Below the pieces are notes generated by a model. The model saw only the letters and a list, made by a program, of their open reading frames with translations, searched no databases and was not told where the DNA came from. This document shows positions 1 to 11,364 of a stretch of 64,000 nt of DNA, in pieces. The position numbers and the translations under genes are program-made. The stretch is from Chlorocebus sabaeus. Its lineage: Eukaryota; Chordata; Mammalia; Primates; Cercopithecidae. The stretch is taken from the NCBI RefSeq assembly GCF_047675955.1, contig NC_132912.1, positions 15,722,500 through 15,786,499 of the forward strand, written 5' to 3'. The stretch's first letter is position 1; each line of letters begins with the position of its first letter.

Positions 1-381
1 TGTGAGGGTGTTGCCAAAGGAGATTAACGTTTGAGTCAGTGGACTGGGAGAGGCAGACCCACCCTCAATCTGGTGGGCACCATCTAATCAGCTGCCAGCA
101 CGGCCAGAATAAAAGCAGGCAGAGGAATGAGGAAAGATTAGACTGGTTCAGTCTTCCGGCCTCCGTCTTTCTCCCATGCTGGATGCTTCCTGCCCTCGAA
201 CATCGGACACCAAGTTCTTCAGCTTTGGGACTCGGACTGGCTTCCTTGCTCCTCAGCTTGCAGAAGGCCTATTGTGGGACCTCCCCTTGTGATCATGTGA
301 GTCAATTCTCCTTAATAAACTCCCCTTTATATGTTCAGCAATCCTACTAGTTCTGTCCCTCTAGAGAACCCTGACTAATAC
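1..381 (+). mobile_element. LTR-like interspersed repeat, 3' portion
   Basis: A familiar dispersed sequence with a polyadenylation-like CTTAATAAACTCCCC (about 310-325) and the common 3' terminus CCCTCTAGAGAACCCTGACTAATACA-like end at 355-381. Its 5' end is cut by the window. I cannot name the subfamily with confidence. A 103-codon open frame in it (39-350) is not a gene. Confidence 0.5.
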
Positions 382-780
382 ACGTACATGTGAACAGAGA
401 CAGACTGCAGGTGATTCTCCCCCTGAGGGCTTAGTGTCCCTGGGAATGGTTTTTAGTCAATTACAGGTAGGAATTGGAAAGTGAGTGGCCCAGCTTCCTT
501 ATCAGTCAAGTGGGATAGTTGAGGTCTGTTCTCTGACTTTGCTTTCACCAGCCAGATGAGGCCCTGATTGCCCATAGTGGCAACTAGCTTGATGATGATC
601 TTTGTTGTATTCTTCTTTTCCATGTTTCTCTTCTCTACCTTTACCAGTATTTCTCAGGATTTCTTAAAGACACTGCTTGTTTTCTCATCCTTGTCTTAAT
701 GCCTGCTCTGGGACAACCCAACCTAAGACACAATAACACTTGTTAAAAAAAAAAAAAAAAAAAAAAAAAGATCTGAAAGT
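382..780. other. Possible second LTR-like remnant ending at 729, then A-tract
   Basis: The stretch closes with GGGACAACCCAACCTAAGACA (709-729), resembling an LTR 3' end, but I cannot assign a family. A pure A tract of about 25 (745-769) follows after a short gap. No coding evidence. Confidence 0.3.
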
Positions 781-3187
781 TCTCCAGGTCAAAACCACTG
801 TCAGATGTCTTAGGTTTTATGGATAGAGAATCAGATTCAGTTATTAGACTTGGAATTTGACTCCAGAGCTCCATATTTAAAAACACGTGCACGCTGATGT
901 TCAAATAAGTCGAACAGATGTCATCTAAAGAGTTCTGTATTCATGAAATTAAAGAACGCGTTAAGCGAAGGGATACACCTTGGCCACCTACGACTCATGG
1001 AATAAAACATTCTTTTGTCAGGGTTTAAATCTCTGAAGCCAGATGCCAAAATTGCTAAGTTTACCAGTTATTAAAATTATAATGATAAATTATATCAGAA
1101 TTTCAATTTTTCAACTATTTTTACATGTATTCTTTCTGTTACATTTGTCTCTTCTAGCAAATGAGTGCATTCTTTTTTCTAAATCAGAGAAAAAAAGAGC
1201 TACTGATTTGAAGAAACATGAGCTCTGTTCTTCCTGTGTAATTACAAACCCCAATATTTAGACAAGTGTAACACAGGTGGCCCTGGCCTGAATTCATATC
1301 TGTTGACATGACACCAGATAGGAGAGCTATTTTATGAAAACTGATTCACGAGGAATTACGTACTTTGTTCTTGGCTCCAAATAAGGTGAAATATTTATTT
1401 AATAAGATTAGACATTTTATAAGTAATAGGTGAATTTTAAGAATTGATTCTCTGGAAATGGCAAAGAAAATAAGACTGTAAGCCCTTCCAGGGTAGGAAT
1501 CTTTATGTGTGCACATCCTCAAATAATCACGGAATGGTATGGGTTGAAATAAATGAAGAAAGAAATAACCTTGGCATGTATGTTACCAGGCACAGTGCCA
1601 GATACAGAACATATACTTCATAAATGCTTCATTAAATAGGGAGGATAAGTAATAATAAATTAAGATACTAGAGATGAAGAAAATGAGACAATTAATTAAA
1701 ACTGACTACCGTCAGCTGCAGCTAGATTCTGCTGGAGTTTTGCATATGTACTTGGAGGTGTTGAGATACACACACACACACAAACACACACACACGTTCC
1801 AGATCCTAGAAAGTAATATAAAGTCTCCATCAAAACTAGATTGTCATTATAGGTGAGAATTTGAGGGACACCTTCCCAATGGTAATGAGACATGGGCTTT
1901 TCCTTTAGGAACTTTAATTCCTGTGCCTTAGGGTGGGAATTTTTCCTACTCTGGAAAAATAAAATAACTGGCAACACAGGCCACAATTTTCTTCATGAGA
2001 ATGTGGTCACAGTTATTCAGAGGCCAAGAAAACAGTTACCTACCACAAAAGTATGCTTGCCTTTAGACACTACCTTGGAACTATGCCTGCTAGAAAGAGC
2101 CAGAAGTACTTACGCTCTGGAGCTTAAAATTGTCAGATCTCTCCAGGGGAGCAGAATTGATTGGCTGGTTTGTGTTTTGAGTGAATTTCTCTTTTCAAAA
2201 TATGTGGTTGGTTTTGGAAAGCACTACGCTGCTTCCATCTATACACACATAAGCATAGAAGTTTGTGTATGTAGCATATCTGTTATATATGTGTTCTACT
2301 TATATACACATACATTTATATTTATGCTGGAGTGTGTATATTTGTGTGTGTATGTGAAATAATATTTAAATAATACTCAGAAATAATATTTTTTAAATGT
2401 TGCATAATTCTGTGCTTAGGCATTTAATAATAATAATCTGGACACAAAGTAATTTCAGGGCTGATATTTGAATTTCTAAAACTTGGAACATTTTTTTCTC
2501 CCTTGAGATAACGGGTCTGATACCATTATCTATGTTTACTTCCTTTCTATAAATGCCTTAAGGGCAAGTTGAAAACAAACAAATAAAAAACTTTGCCTTT
2601 CTCTATACATAGATACTGAAGCTGGCTTTTTTTTTTTTTTTCTGGAGGAAATAACTGGCAATTAAAATCGGTTCTTTCCTTTCAATCAAAAACTGTTCCC
2701 GAAGTGCTGGAGGCCTTTGCTGTTGCCTCACATTGCCTGAGAAACATAGTTTATTTTCTTTTTGGCTTTTGATGGAACAACTGAGCACTTTTAAGGAAAC
2801 AAAAAGGGGACATTAGCATGAATGCAGGATCAGTTGGCAAGAAAAAAAAACCCTAAGAATGTGAGGTCATAGGAGATGCATTACACCTAAGTTTCGTATT
2901 TTATTTCTTGCAAATGGTTATTTTTAAATGAGGAAGAAGAGCCAAGCCTTTAAAGTGGTGCTTGGTTTGCAAGGTCTGATTTCACTAATTTGGGAAGGAA
3001 ATTTTAGTATTGGAAGAAGCTCTATTTGAAAACATCAGCTTTGTTTTGAGTGTGGATCTGAGGTTTGGATTAGGTGGGCAGGAAACAGTGAAGGGAGGGA
3101 GAGTGGAACAGTCACTGTTCCCTGAACAGTCCTAGGGAACAGTCAGGCCAAAGAAGAAGAGGAGGAAGAGCTGACAGTATCAGATTA
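781..3187. other. Intronic sequence without recognised genes
   Basis: Mostly AT-rich unique or old repeat sequence. It holds a CA microsatellite (about 1768-1795), a T15 run (2626-2641) and a TG/TA-rich patch (2235-2360). A 156-codon open frame at 1892-2362 crosses that low-complexity patch and shows no domain, so I do not call it. Confidence 0.6.
1768..1795. repeat. (CA)n microsatellite
   Basis: ACACAC run interrupted once by CAAACA. Confidence 0.95.
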
Positions 3188-3351
3188 AAGGATCAGCCAG
3201 GCATGGTGGTATACAACCGGTAGTCCCAGCTACTTCAGAGGCTGAAGTGGGAGGCTTGCTTGAGCCCAGGAGTTTGAGATTGCAGTGAGCTATGATGGTG
3301 CCACTGCACTCCAGCCCAGGTAACACAGCGAGACCCCACTCAAAAAACAAT
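3188..3351 (+). mobile_element. Partial Alu (3' part)
   Basis: Starts inside an Alu at GCCAGGCATGGTGG and ends with GCGAGACCCCACTC plus a short A-rich tail. It directly abuts the next Alu, which appears to have inserted at its tail. Confidence 0.85.
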
Positions 3352-3668
3352 AGCTGGGCTCGGTGGCTCATGCCTGTAATCCCAGCACTTTGGGAGGCCG
3401 AGGCAGGCAGATCACCTGAGGTCAGGTGTTCGAGACCAGCCTGGCCAACGTGGTGAAACCCATCTCTACTAAAAATACAGAAATTAGCCAGGCATGGTGG
3501 TGCACGCCTGTAATCCCAGCTACTTGGGAGGCAGAGGCCAGAGAATCACTTGAACCCAGGAGGTGGAGGTTACAGTCAGCCGAGATCGCGCCACTGCACT
3601 CCATCCTAGGTGACAGAGCAAGACTCCATCTCAAACAAACAAACAACAACAACAAAAAAGCAAAAAAA
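3352..3668 (+). mobile_element. Alu, full dimer
   Basis: GCTGGGCTCGGTGGCTCATG start, both arms and a tail of CAAACAAACAACAACAAC. Confidence 0.95.
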
Positions 3669-4099
3669 GAATCACCCAGAATCAATTCAGGGGAGCAGTC
3701 TCTGTGGCCACCCAAGCACCTACACTTCCTAAGCTAAGTCACCTTCTTCCTGCTTCCTTCTTCTCACCTCTCACTCTCATCTTCTTGATAGATACACTAA
3801 TGTTTATATCTGTTGCCAAAAATGCCATTGGACATCTCCTGGTTTTTTTTTTCTTTGGAATTAAAAAGCATTTACTATTTTAGAATAATTCCAGACAATG
3901 AGAATGGCCACCGGGAATTTCCAAACAAATGTGAAACATGGAAGTGTTTATCTTATAGTTGTATAAAAACATTATGATTAATCAAAAGGGAAGACCTCCT
4001 TAAACGTGACCAAAAATGTAGAAATCACAAAGGAATTTTAAAATCTAAACTACTTTTATAGCAAAAAACAAAACAAAACAAAACAAAAAACACACACGA

Positions 4100-4660
4100 G
4101 CAAGGTTGAAAGAGAAACAAAAGCAACAGGGTGAAATGTTTATCATGTATATGCCTGATCAAATGTTAATATTTTTCAATGCCTAGAAGAATGTTTGGCA
4201 CTTGGTAAAAAAAAGAAAAAAAAGTTAACATTTATTATTATGCCTAATCTGTAACAAATTCATACAAATAAATAATAAAACTATAAACATTCTAATAAAA
4301 ATATTACAAACAGGCATTTCACATAAAAATAAATACCTGTGACTAATAAATATATGAAAAAACTTCAACCTCACTAGTCACCAAAGAAATCCAAATGAAA
4401 GGAACATAGAGATACCATTTTTTAACCTTGTAAATTGGAAAAGATCAGTACTAGGCATTGTTGGCTAGAAAGCATGCTTACAGGCCGTTTGAGGAAGTAT
4501 AAATGGGCATTATTTTCTTGGAAGGTAGTTTGTTGATATGTATGACTGTGTACCTCTGACCTAGTTTCTACTTCTAGGAATTTATCCTGAGGATGTGTTG
4601 GACAGTTGCGTAAAGATCGATCAAAGAAAAGCTAATATTCTAAACATTGTAAATATAATT
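4100..4660 (+). mobile_element. Old L1M ORF2 remnant
   Basis: From about 4360 the sequence AACCTCACTAGTCACCAAAG and ATTTATCCTGAGGATGTG resembles the ORF2 end of ancient L1M elements, heavily diverged. The 5' limit is vague; A-rich sequence precedes it. Confidence 0.55.
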
Positions 4661-4850
4661 GCCTCCTTTAAGTGATACAACAATCCTATGAGAAAGATAC
4701 TTTTATTATTCCCATCTTAGGATGAGAAAAATGAGGTACAGAGCCCGAATACAGTAAAGTCACAAGACCAAAGTTTAAACCCAGGCAGTCTGGCTACTGA
4801 GCCCACACTGGGATCCTTTTTACCACTGCCTTCTAGGAGCACATCTATTG
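4660..4850 (+). repeat. MIR SINE
   Basis: ACAACAATCCTATGAG, then CCCATCTTAGGATGAG, ATGAGGTACAGAG and TTTAAACCCAGGCAGTCTGG follow the MIR core in order. Confidence 0.75.
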
Positions 4851-4894
4851 CTGTTTTTATTCTCTCCTTAAGCCTTTAAAAAAAATTAAAGATA

Positions 4895-5215
4895 TAGCCA
4901 GGCACAGTGGCTCACGCCTGTAATCCCAGCACTTTGAAAGGTCGAGGTGGGTGGATCACTTGAGGTCAGGAGTTCAAGACCTGCCTGATCAACATGGGAA
5001 AAACCCATCTCTACAAAAAATACAAAAATTAGCCTGGTGTGGTGGCAGGCGCCTGTAATCCCAGCTACTCAGAAGGCTGAGGCAGGGGAATCGCTTGAAC
5101 CCAGGAGGTGGAGGTTGTAGTGAGCCAAGATTGCAGCACTGCACTCCAGCCAGGGAGGCAGAGAGAGACTCTGAATAAGTAAATAAATATAAAAATAAGT
5201 AAATAAAGATACATT
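4895..5215 (+). mobile_element. Alu
   Basis: GCCAGGCACAGTGGCTCACG start, both arms, and a tail of AATAAGTAAATAAATA units. Confidence 0.95.
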
Positions 5216-5229
5216 TTACTATGATTAAT

Positions 5230-5690
5230 TTCATCCTTTTTAGTAAGCAGAGTTAAGAGCTTTGATAAATGCACCCAGACGTGTAACCACTTCCACAACA
5301 ACACAGAGAACAGTTCCAGCAGTGCCCCAGTGTCACCCATGCTGTTCTGTAGCCAAGCCTGACCTGTCTCCTAACCCCTGGACTCCACTAATCTATTTTC
5401 CAGAATGTCATATAAACGGAGTCATACAGCCTTTTGGGTCTAGCTTCTTGCAGTCAGCTTGGTGCATTTGAGAGTTATCCACAATGTTGTGTGTACCAGG
5501 AGTTCATTTTTTATTGCTGAGTGGTATTCCACTGTGTAGATGGCCCACAGTTTATTCATCCATCCCTGGCTTAGGGATCCCTGAGGTGTTTCTAGTTTTT
5601 GCAAAGTCACTATAAACATATGTGTACAGGAGTTTGTGCCTCAACAGGCCAATTTTGACTTGTCCATTGTCTCTCTTTGAATCTCTCTAA
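5230..5690 (-). mobile_element. L1M 3' remnant, antisense
   Basis: CCAGAATGTCATATAAACGG, GCTGAGTGGTATTCCACTG and CACAGTTTATTCATCC are diagnostic antisense L1M sequence; heavily diverged. Confidence 0.75.
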
Positions 5691-7131
5691 AACCTTTGAA
5701 GACTTCTTTGAAACACAGTGTTGTATGTCAGGTAGAAAATCACCAAGTGGAGGCTGAAAAATTAGCAATTCTCAACTCCAGTTCACTTTGCTACTGGCTT
5801 CTAAATGACATTGGACAAGTCAATCTTCATCGCTGAATCTCTGGTGGTCTTTAAGTTTCTCTAGATGAGAAGGCCAAGAGCTCAGTAACATTTGTTGGAG
5901 TCTGATGACTGCATTCTGGGCACTTTGATGTAGAATCCAGGTCTCTGCTTTGCTCTTGGACTCGGCTTTGTTCCTGCAGATTTAGGGACTCCTTGTGCCT
6001 CCACTGAGAGACAGCCAGTTTCTGGCTTTCTCCGTGGCTTCACCAGACTGGACTTCCTCCCATCCAGCTTCATAACTCAGCTCTACAGACGCCTGACTCC
6101 TGTCTTGGCAATACCACTGCCCACAGCTCACAGAATCTCCTCCAGGAACTGCCCATCACTGCCCAGGTCCCAAGCTGCCAATCCTCTTCCCACAGCACCC
6201 AAATCTTTTAAAGACGAACTAAGGCCATCAAGTATAGTTGTTTACATAAACCAACCCAAGGTTGGCTCACTTTCATACAACGATGATATTAAGAGAAACA
6301 AGAGGATTCAAGATAATGTGTCCAATGGTGGGGTCACAGATGGTGGATCCATCTGGCAATGTTCACTTGTAAGTGGGCTATGAAATTGGCTTAAGTGTCT
6401 GGCATTGCAAACGCAGCTCATGTCTGTGGGAATTCAGCATTTAGATAAGTCTCCTTGACTTTGGCAAATGTGTTAATCTAAAAATAGAGGTTGCCTGTCT
6501 GCCTTGCTTTTTTATTGCAACATGCAAAATATTATTGCGAGGAAGGTTATGAGTTGAGGAAGAAATGTTTGAAAAAAAAAAAAAAGCATGATTTTATCCC
6601 AGAAAGTAATAATCCTAAAAATCTGTCTGAAATGCTTCCAAATGAACTCTGAAGAAAAGCTTTTATGAGTTGGAACGTGGTATTATGTTGCAACATTCTA
6701 ATTTACTGGGGGATTGTTTTCCTTTAAAAAAAAATCCCACAGAAAATAACAGCAGAATATCAAATGATGAGTCTGCCTTATGAAAATAGTTTTCTGTGTA
6801 TTATTATCATCCTGTGGTTACAAGAATGATCCTTCCGCTTTCAATTGTTTGATCCTCCACTTGTTACGTTTCATGTCAGTGTATCAAAGGCATTTAACTT
6901 CATCCTCGTCATGGCCACACTGAATCACAACATGTGTGCCGTCTGTGCAATTGCTGAGAGCCCCGGAGGTAGGTTTATTTCTTCAGTACCAGTGTCACTT
7001 ATATGTAGCTACCTATTGGAAAGGGTTTCACAGTCTCCAGAAGAGCCTGACACAGACGCTTCCCTGACACCCAGTCTGACAGATAAACTCCTATTGATAA
7101 AAACCTAATGGGACTTGATGTTTTCGCTAAG
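5691..7131. other. Intronic sequence without recognised genes
   Basis: No exon, RNA gene or clear repeat was recognised. Contains a short A13 run near 6572. Confidence 0.5.
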
Positions 7132-7255
7132 TGTTTTAGGCAGAATTGTGTACTCCCAAAAAAGCCCTATGTTGAAGTCCTAACTGCCAGCACCTCAGAA
7201 TGTGACTATATTAGGAGATAGTGATATAGGAGTTAAGAAATTATTTAGGAAGATA
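7132..7255 (+). mobile_element. MaLR-like LTR, 5' piece
   Basis: TGTTTTAGGCAGAATTGTGTACTCCC and the following CCTCAGAATGTGACTATATTAGGAGATAG have the look of an MLT1/MaLR-type LTR start. The element continues after the inserted LTR at 8104. Sense orientation. Family assignment is by memory and approximate. Confidence 0.6.
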
Positions 7256-8103
7256 TGAGGGTTCAGGAGTCCTTAGTAAGGTTTTCCTTTTAATGAAAAG
7301 CAGCCCCCGAATCATTTTCTTTTCAAAGAACAGCCTATAAAATCGAGCCGCGGACATAGACAAGCAAGCTGGAAGCTTGCATAGGTGAATGCTGGCATCT
7401 GTGCCAATAGGAAAAGGCTACCTGGGACTAGGCATGTTCAAAATAGTAGCTCCATCTTTGCCAGCCAGTTATACAGTAAGGAACAGGCAACATGGCACCT
7501 GCCAGGCAAAAACCCCATTTAGATTAGGGTGGGGCAGCCAGCTTCCTTGCATGGTATATAAACATCACACCTGGGCCAATCAATCTTTGGGCACTATGTA
7601 AATCAGACACTGCCTCCTCAAGCCTGTCTATAAAATCCAGTGCACTCCAGAGAGAGAGCTGTTCTTTCTTTCTTTTCTTTTCTTTCTTTCTTATTTTTTA
7701 TTTATTTATTTTTTTGAGACAGAATCTCACTTTGTTGCCCAGGCTGGAGTGCAATGGCTCACGGCAACCTCTGCCTCCTGGGTTCAAGTGATTCTCCTTC
7801 CTCAGCCTCCTAAGTAGCTGGGATTATAGGTACTTACCACCATGCCCGGCAAATTTTTGTGTTTTTAGTAGAGACGGGGTTTCACCATGTTGGCCAGGCT
7901 GGTCTCAAACTCCTGACCTTGTGATCCACTCTCCTTGGCCTCCCAAAGTGCTGGGATTACAGGCATGAGCCACCGCGCCTGGCCTCCTTTCTCTTTCTTT
8001 TGCCTGTCAAACCTCTGCTCCTAAACCCAGTTCTTGTGTGTATCTGCATCCTGGATTCCCTTGTCATGAAACAATGAACCTCAGGTATTTACCCCAGACA
8101 ACA
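7256..8103 (+). mobile_element. Solo ERV1-type LTR inserted into the MaLR-like LTR
   Basis: TGAGGGTTCAGGAG to CCCCAGACAACA has LTR features: two TATA-like runs (GGTATATAAACATC at about 7554, CTATAAAATCC at about 7628) and start-proximal GAATCATTTTC. It splits the older LTR and is itself split by an Alu (7703-7984) and a TTTC-rich run. Boundaries are approximate; no clean target-site repeat was found. Confidence 0.6.
7703..7984 (-). mobile_element. Alu inside the ERV1-type LTR
   Basis: Antisense Alu: T-rich tail, GAGACAGAATCTCACTTTG, both arms, ending GCCACCGCGCCTGGCC. A TTTC microsatellite (about 7660-7692) abuts the tail and the right flank is also CTTTCTCTTTC, consistent with an imperfect target-site copy. 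Confidence 0.93.
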
Positions 8104-8405
8104 ATGCCGCTTCAGTAGGGTCCTTAAAGAGGTAATTAGTTTAAAATGAGATCATCTGGGTGGGCCCTAATCCAATAGGACCAGTGTCCTTATACAAAGG
8201 GGAAGCTAAGATACAGACATATGCTCAGAGAGAAGTCAACATGAAGACATAGGGAGAAGATGGCCATCTACAAGCCAAAGAGAGAGACTTAGAGGAAACC
8301 AACCCTGCTGATGCCTTGATCTTGGACTTGCAGCCTACAGAACTGGGAGGAAATATATCCCTGTTTGAGCTCTCCAGTCTGTGGCGATGTGTGATGGCAG
8401 CCTTG
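8104..8405 (+). mobile_element. MaLR-like LTR, 3' piece
   Basis: Resumes with GGTCCTTAAAGAGGTAATTAG and GGGTGGGCCCTAATCC and runs through GATCTTGGACTTGCAGCC and CCAGTCTGTGG, typical of the 3' half of MLT1-type LTRs. It is colinear with 7132-7255 once the inserted LTR is removed. Confidence 0.65.
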
Positions 8406-9230
8406 CGATTGACGGAGTTGCAAGGGAGGTGGAAGAGGAAGGCAAGAACAGTTACACCAGTGGTTCCCTATACGGGGCACCCTCATCTAACAACTCATCA
8501 TTGAACCTCCAGCATGAGCCGGGTCCCACCCTAACTGCCCAGGATTCAGCAAAGGGCTTTAACACAGACACTCCCCTGCCTTCCAGTTACTTAGAGTCTA
8601 TCAATCAACTCACTGAGGGGTCATATTACAAACACAGGCCAGGATTCACTGAATTGAAGTCCCTGGGTGGGATCTGCTTTCCCTGGATCACTCACATTCT
8701 GATGAGAATAAGGTCATTAGATCCTTCCCTTTCATATGTTTGAGAAGAGGAAATAGTGTAAATTTCTGCAATTGGTATGCAGCAGCCCTCAGGTACAGAA
8801 AAGAAAGGAAACAGGATGAAAGGGGCTGAGCATCCCACAAATACGCTTCTCTTGCTTCACTCTTTAGTCTGTGGTCTGGTTGGACCGCCAGCTTTCTGGC
8901 TTACGCTGGCTGTCTCGTGAACTTCTCTTAGGATTGACAGTTTTCCTGTAACTGGCTACTAATGTCATTGCAGGAAAATGTCAGTAAGAAAATCTATAAG
9001 GGTTGGCATATAGAAAGAAGAGCATTACATGAGCAATACTTGCAAATAGGAAGGACAAAAGAGATGAAAGAGGGCTTTGTTGCTGTATCAGTTGTTTTGA
9101 AAACCTCCCATCTGTCATCCCAGAGGAGGCTTGAGACAGATTCCCCAAGTCAACATCTGATGGCACAGGCCTGGGTCTGGGGTGCAGAACCTGGACCCTC
9201 ACCCTTGGAGCTTGTTTACATGCCTCATAC
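8406..9230. other. Intronic sequence without recognised genes
   Basis: No confident repeat or exon. Open frames on both strands are short and featureless. Confidence 0.5.
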
Positions 9231-10013
9231 TGTCAGAGGCATTTGAACCAGAGCAACTCCATCTTGAATAGGGGCTGGGTAAAATAAGCCTGAGACCTAC
9301 TGGACTGCTTTCCCAGGTTAGTCATTCTTAGACACAGGATGAGATGGGAGGTCAGCACAAGATACAGGTCACCAAGACCTTGCTGATAAAACAGGGGAGA
9401 TACCATGATCACGAAGGTGGTTTTCCCAGGGTGAGGCTTATCCATTGCACTCCGGATGTGCTGACCCCTGCGATTTCCCCAAATGTGGGAAACTCGACTG
9501 CATAATTTGTGGTAGTGGGGGACTGCGTTCGTGCTTTCCCCTGATGTAAAAAAAAAAAAAAAAAGATGTCGGTCAAAATCACCAAAACCAAGATGGTGAT
9601 GGGAGTGACCTCTGATCCTGCTCACTGCATATTCTATGCTAATTATAATGAAATGCATTAGCATGCTAAAAGACACTCTCACCAGCCCTATGACAGTTTG
9701 CAAATGCCATGGCAACGTAAGAAAATTACCCTATATAGTCTAAAAAGGGGAGGAACCCTCAGTTCTGGGAATTACCCACTCCTTTCACAGAAAACTCATG
9801 AATAATCCACCCCTAGTTTAGCATATAATCAAGAAATAACAGTAAGTATAAGCAGCTGGGCAGCCCATATGCTGCTGCTGTGCCTATGGAGTAGCCATTT
9901 TTCATTCTTTTAGCTTCTTAACAAACTTGCTTTCACTTTATGAATTTGCCTCTAATTCTTGCACGAGATCCAAGAACCCTCTCTTGGGGTCTGGACCAGG
10001 ACCCTCAGTAACA
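9231..10013 (+). mobile_element. Solo ERV1-type LTR split by the U1 copy
   Basis: Sequence from TGTCAGAGGC (9231) to the terminal TAACA (10013) reads as one solo LTR: the opening CCAGAGCAACTCCATCTTG segment, a CATGGCAACGT segment, a CCCTATATAGTCT TATA-like box and the 3' GAACCCTCTCTTGGGGTCTGGA end. The U1 retropseudogene interrupts it at about 9392-9564. No internal retroviral region is present. Subfamily not resolved by eye; target-site copies are not convincing. Confidence 0.72.
9392..9564 (+). pseudogene. U1 snRNA retropseudogene with A17 tail
   Basis: Positions 9392-9543 read as U1 snRNA from nucleotide 13 (CAGGGGAGATACC) through stem loops 1-4 and the Sm-site region (ATAATTTGTGGTAG) to the 3' terminal CTTTCCCCTG. 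The length of 152 nt is exactly the 164-nt U1 minus its first 12 nt, so there is no net indel. Only a few substitutions are apparent. The missing 12 nt include the 5' splice-site pairing sequence, so the copy could not work in splicing. ATGT and A17 (9548-9564) follow. It sits inside an ERV1-type LTR. Confidence 0.9.
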
Positions 10014-10079
10014 CTACCTCCATTTTGCTAGTGGTGTTTAAAAATAAGAACAACTGACGTGCTCAAGGCAACGGATATC

Positions 10080-10178
10080 CTAAATACCTAGACTTGCTCA
10101 TTACACGTTTTATGTGTGTATCAAAATATCGCATGTACCGCATAACTATGTATCGAAAAATTTAAAAATTAAAAAGGA
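10080..10178 (+). mobile_element. L1M extreme 3' end fragment
   Basis: TTGCTCATTACACG, TATCAAAATATCGCATGTACC and a terminal AAAATTAAAAATTAAAAA match the 3' terminus of medium-age L1 (L1MA/MB type). Confidence 0.75.
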
Positions 10179-10619
10179 TCAGTTAACTGTGCAGAGTACT
10201 TTCCATGGGCAAATTGTCTCTACAACAATCCTGAGTGGTGGGGATTGGTCTGATCACCTTTCTTTTGTGGCTGGATAGGCTAAGGTGAAGGAGCTGCAAG
10301 TGTGGCCAAGGCTGCAGAGCTGGTAACAAAAGAGAATTTGGGTCTCTTGACTCCTGGCGTTCTTTCCATCACACTGCCTGCTCGTTCTCCTGGTCTCTCG
10401 CAGCCTGAACAGCAGCTGGCATCTGAAGGCCCAGTGAGAAAGGAAATTAAATCTTGGGACCCCAAACTCATGAAACCAAAGGGAGAAGTCAAGCTGGGAA
10501 CTGGGTCACACAAACCTGCCTCTCCCTTTTTGGTTTCTGAACAAGATGGAAAGCTACATGCCTCCCCCATATTTTGCCCATAAGGAAATTCCTAGTGAGC
10601 TGCAAGATCTTCACTCTAA

Positions 10620-11360
10620 GGTGTTTCTGTTAATATTTCACCACGGCAATGTAAATTGATAGCTTATCTTTATAGGTGCATTCACCTCCACTGCCCATTT
10701 TGCCTCTGTCACGCCCTCTGCCCCATTTCGTCTATGTTATCTTATGTAAAAGTCAGGCTCCCTGCATTTTTCCTCTGCCCCACTTGTCTATGTCATCTAT
10801 GTAAAAAAATGCAGATTCACTGAGCCAGACAAAGGCAGGAATGAATATTTTTCCCTACCCTCCTCTTACATGAAAATTGTGTATTTCTCAATATTCTGCC
10901 CTTGCCCCTTTAAATTTGGAGCCCTTAAAATTGTCTTCAGAGGCCGGATGTGGTGGCTCATGCCTGGAATCCCAGCATTCTGGGAGGCCAAGGCGGGTGG
11001 ATCCCCCGAGGTCAGGAGTTTGAGATCAGCCGGGCCGACATGGCGAAACCCCATCTCTACTAAAAATACAAAAATTAGCTGGGCGTGGTGGCGTGCGCCT
11101 GTAATCCCAGCTACTTGGGAGGCTGAGGTAGGGAGAATCGCTTGAATCCATGAGGTGGAGGTTGCCGTGAGCCAAGATTGTGCCACTGCACCCCAGTCTT
11201 GGCGACACAGCAAGATTCATCTCAAACAAACAACAACAACAAAACAAAACAAATAAACAAAAAAACATGTTTGGAGAGAGACAGAGACCTGTCCCCAGGA
11301 ATGCATCCTTAACTTTGGCAAATAAACCTCTTAAAATAATTGAGACTTGTCATTTTTCTC
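10620..11360 (+). mobile_element. Candidate LTR split by an Alu
   Basis: CTCTGCCCCACTTGTCTATG, CCCTTTAAATTTGGAGCCC and, after the Alu, CCAGGAATGCATCCTTAAC with GGCAAATAAACCTC (polyadenylation signal) look like one LTR interrupted at about 10942-11264. Subfamily and boundaries not resolved. Confidence 0.5.
10942..11264 (+). mobile_element. Alu
   Basis: GGCCGGATGTGGTGGCTCATG start, both arms, tail of CAAACAAACAACAACAACAAAAC. Confidence 0.95.
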
Positions 11361-11364
11361 GATT

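Noticed and set aside
1892..2362. 156-codon open frame on the plus strand
   Set aside because: Crosses a TG/TA-rich low-complexity patch, has no recognisable domain and no splice or promoter context.
9233..9715. 160-codon minus-strand open frame
   Set aside because: It is antisense to the LTR and the U1 pseudogene; the poly-Phe run is the A tail.
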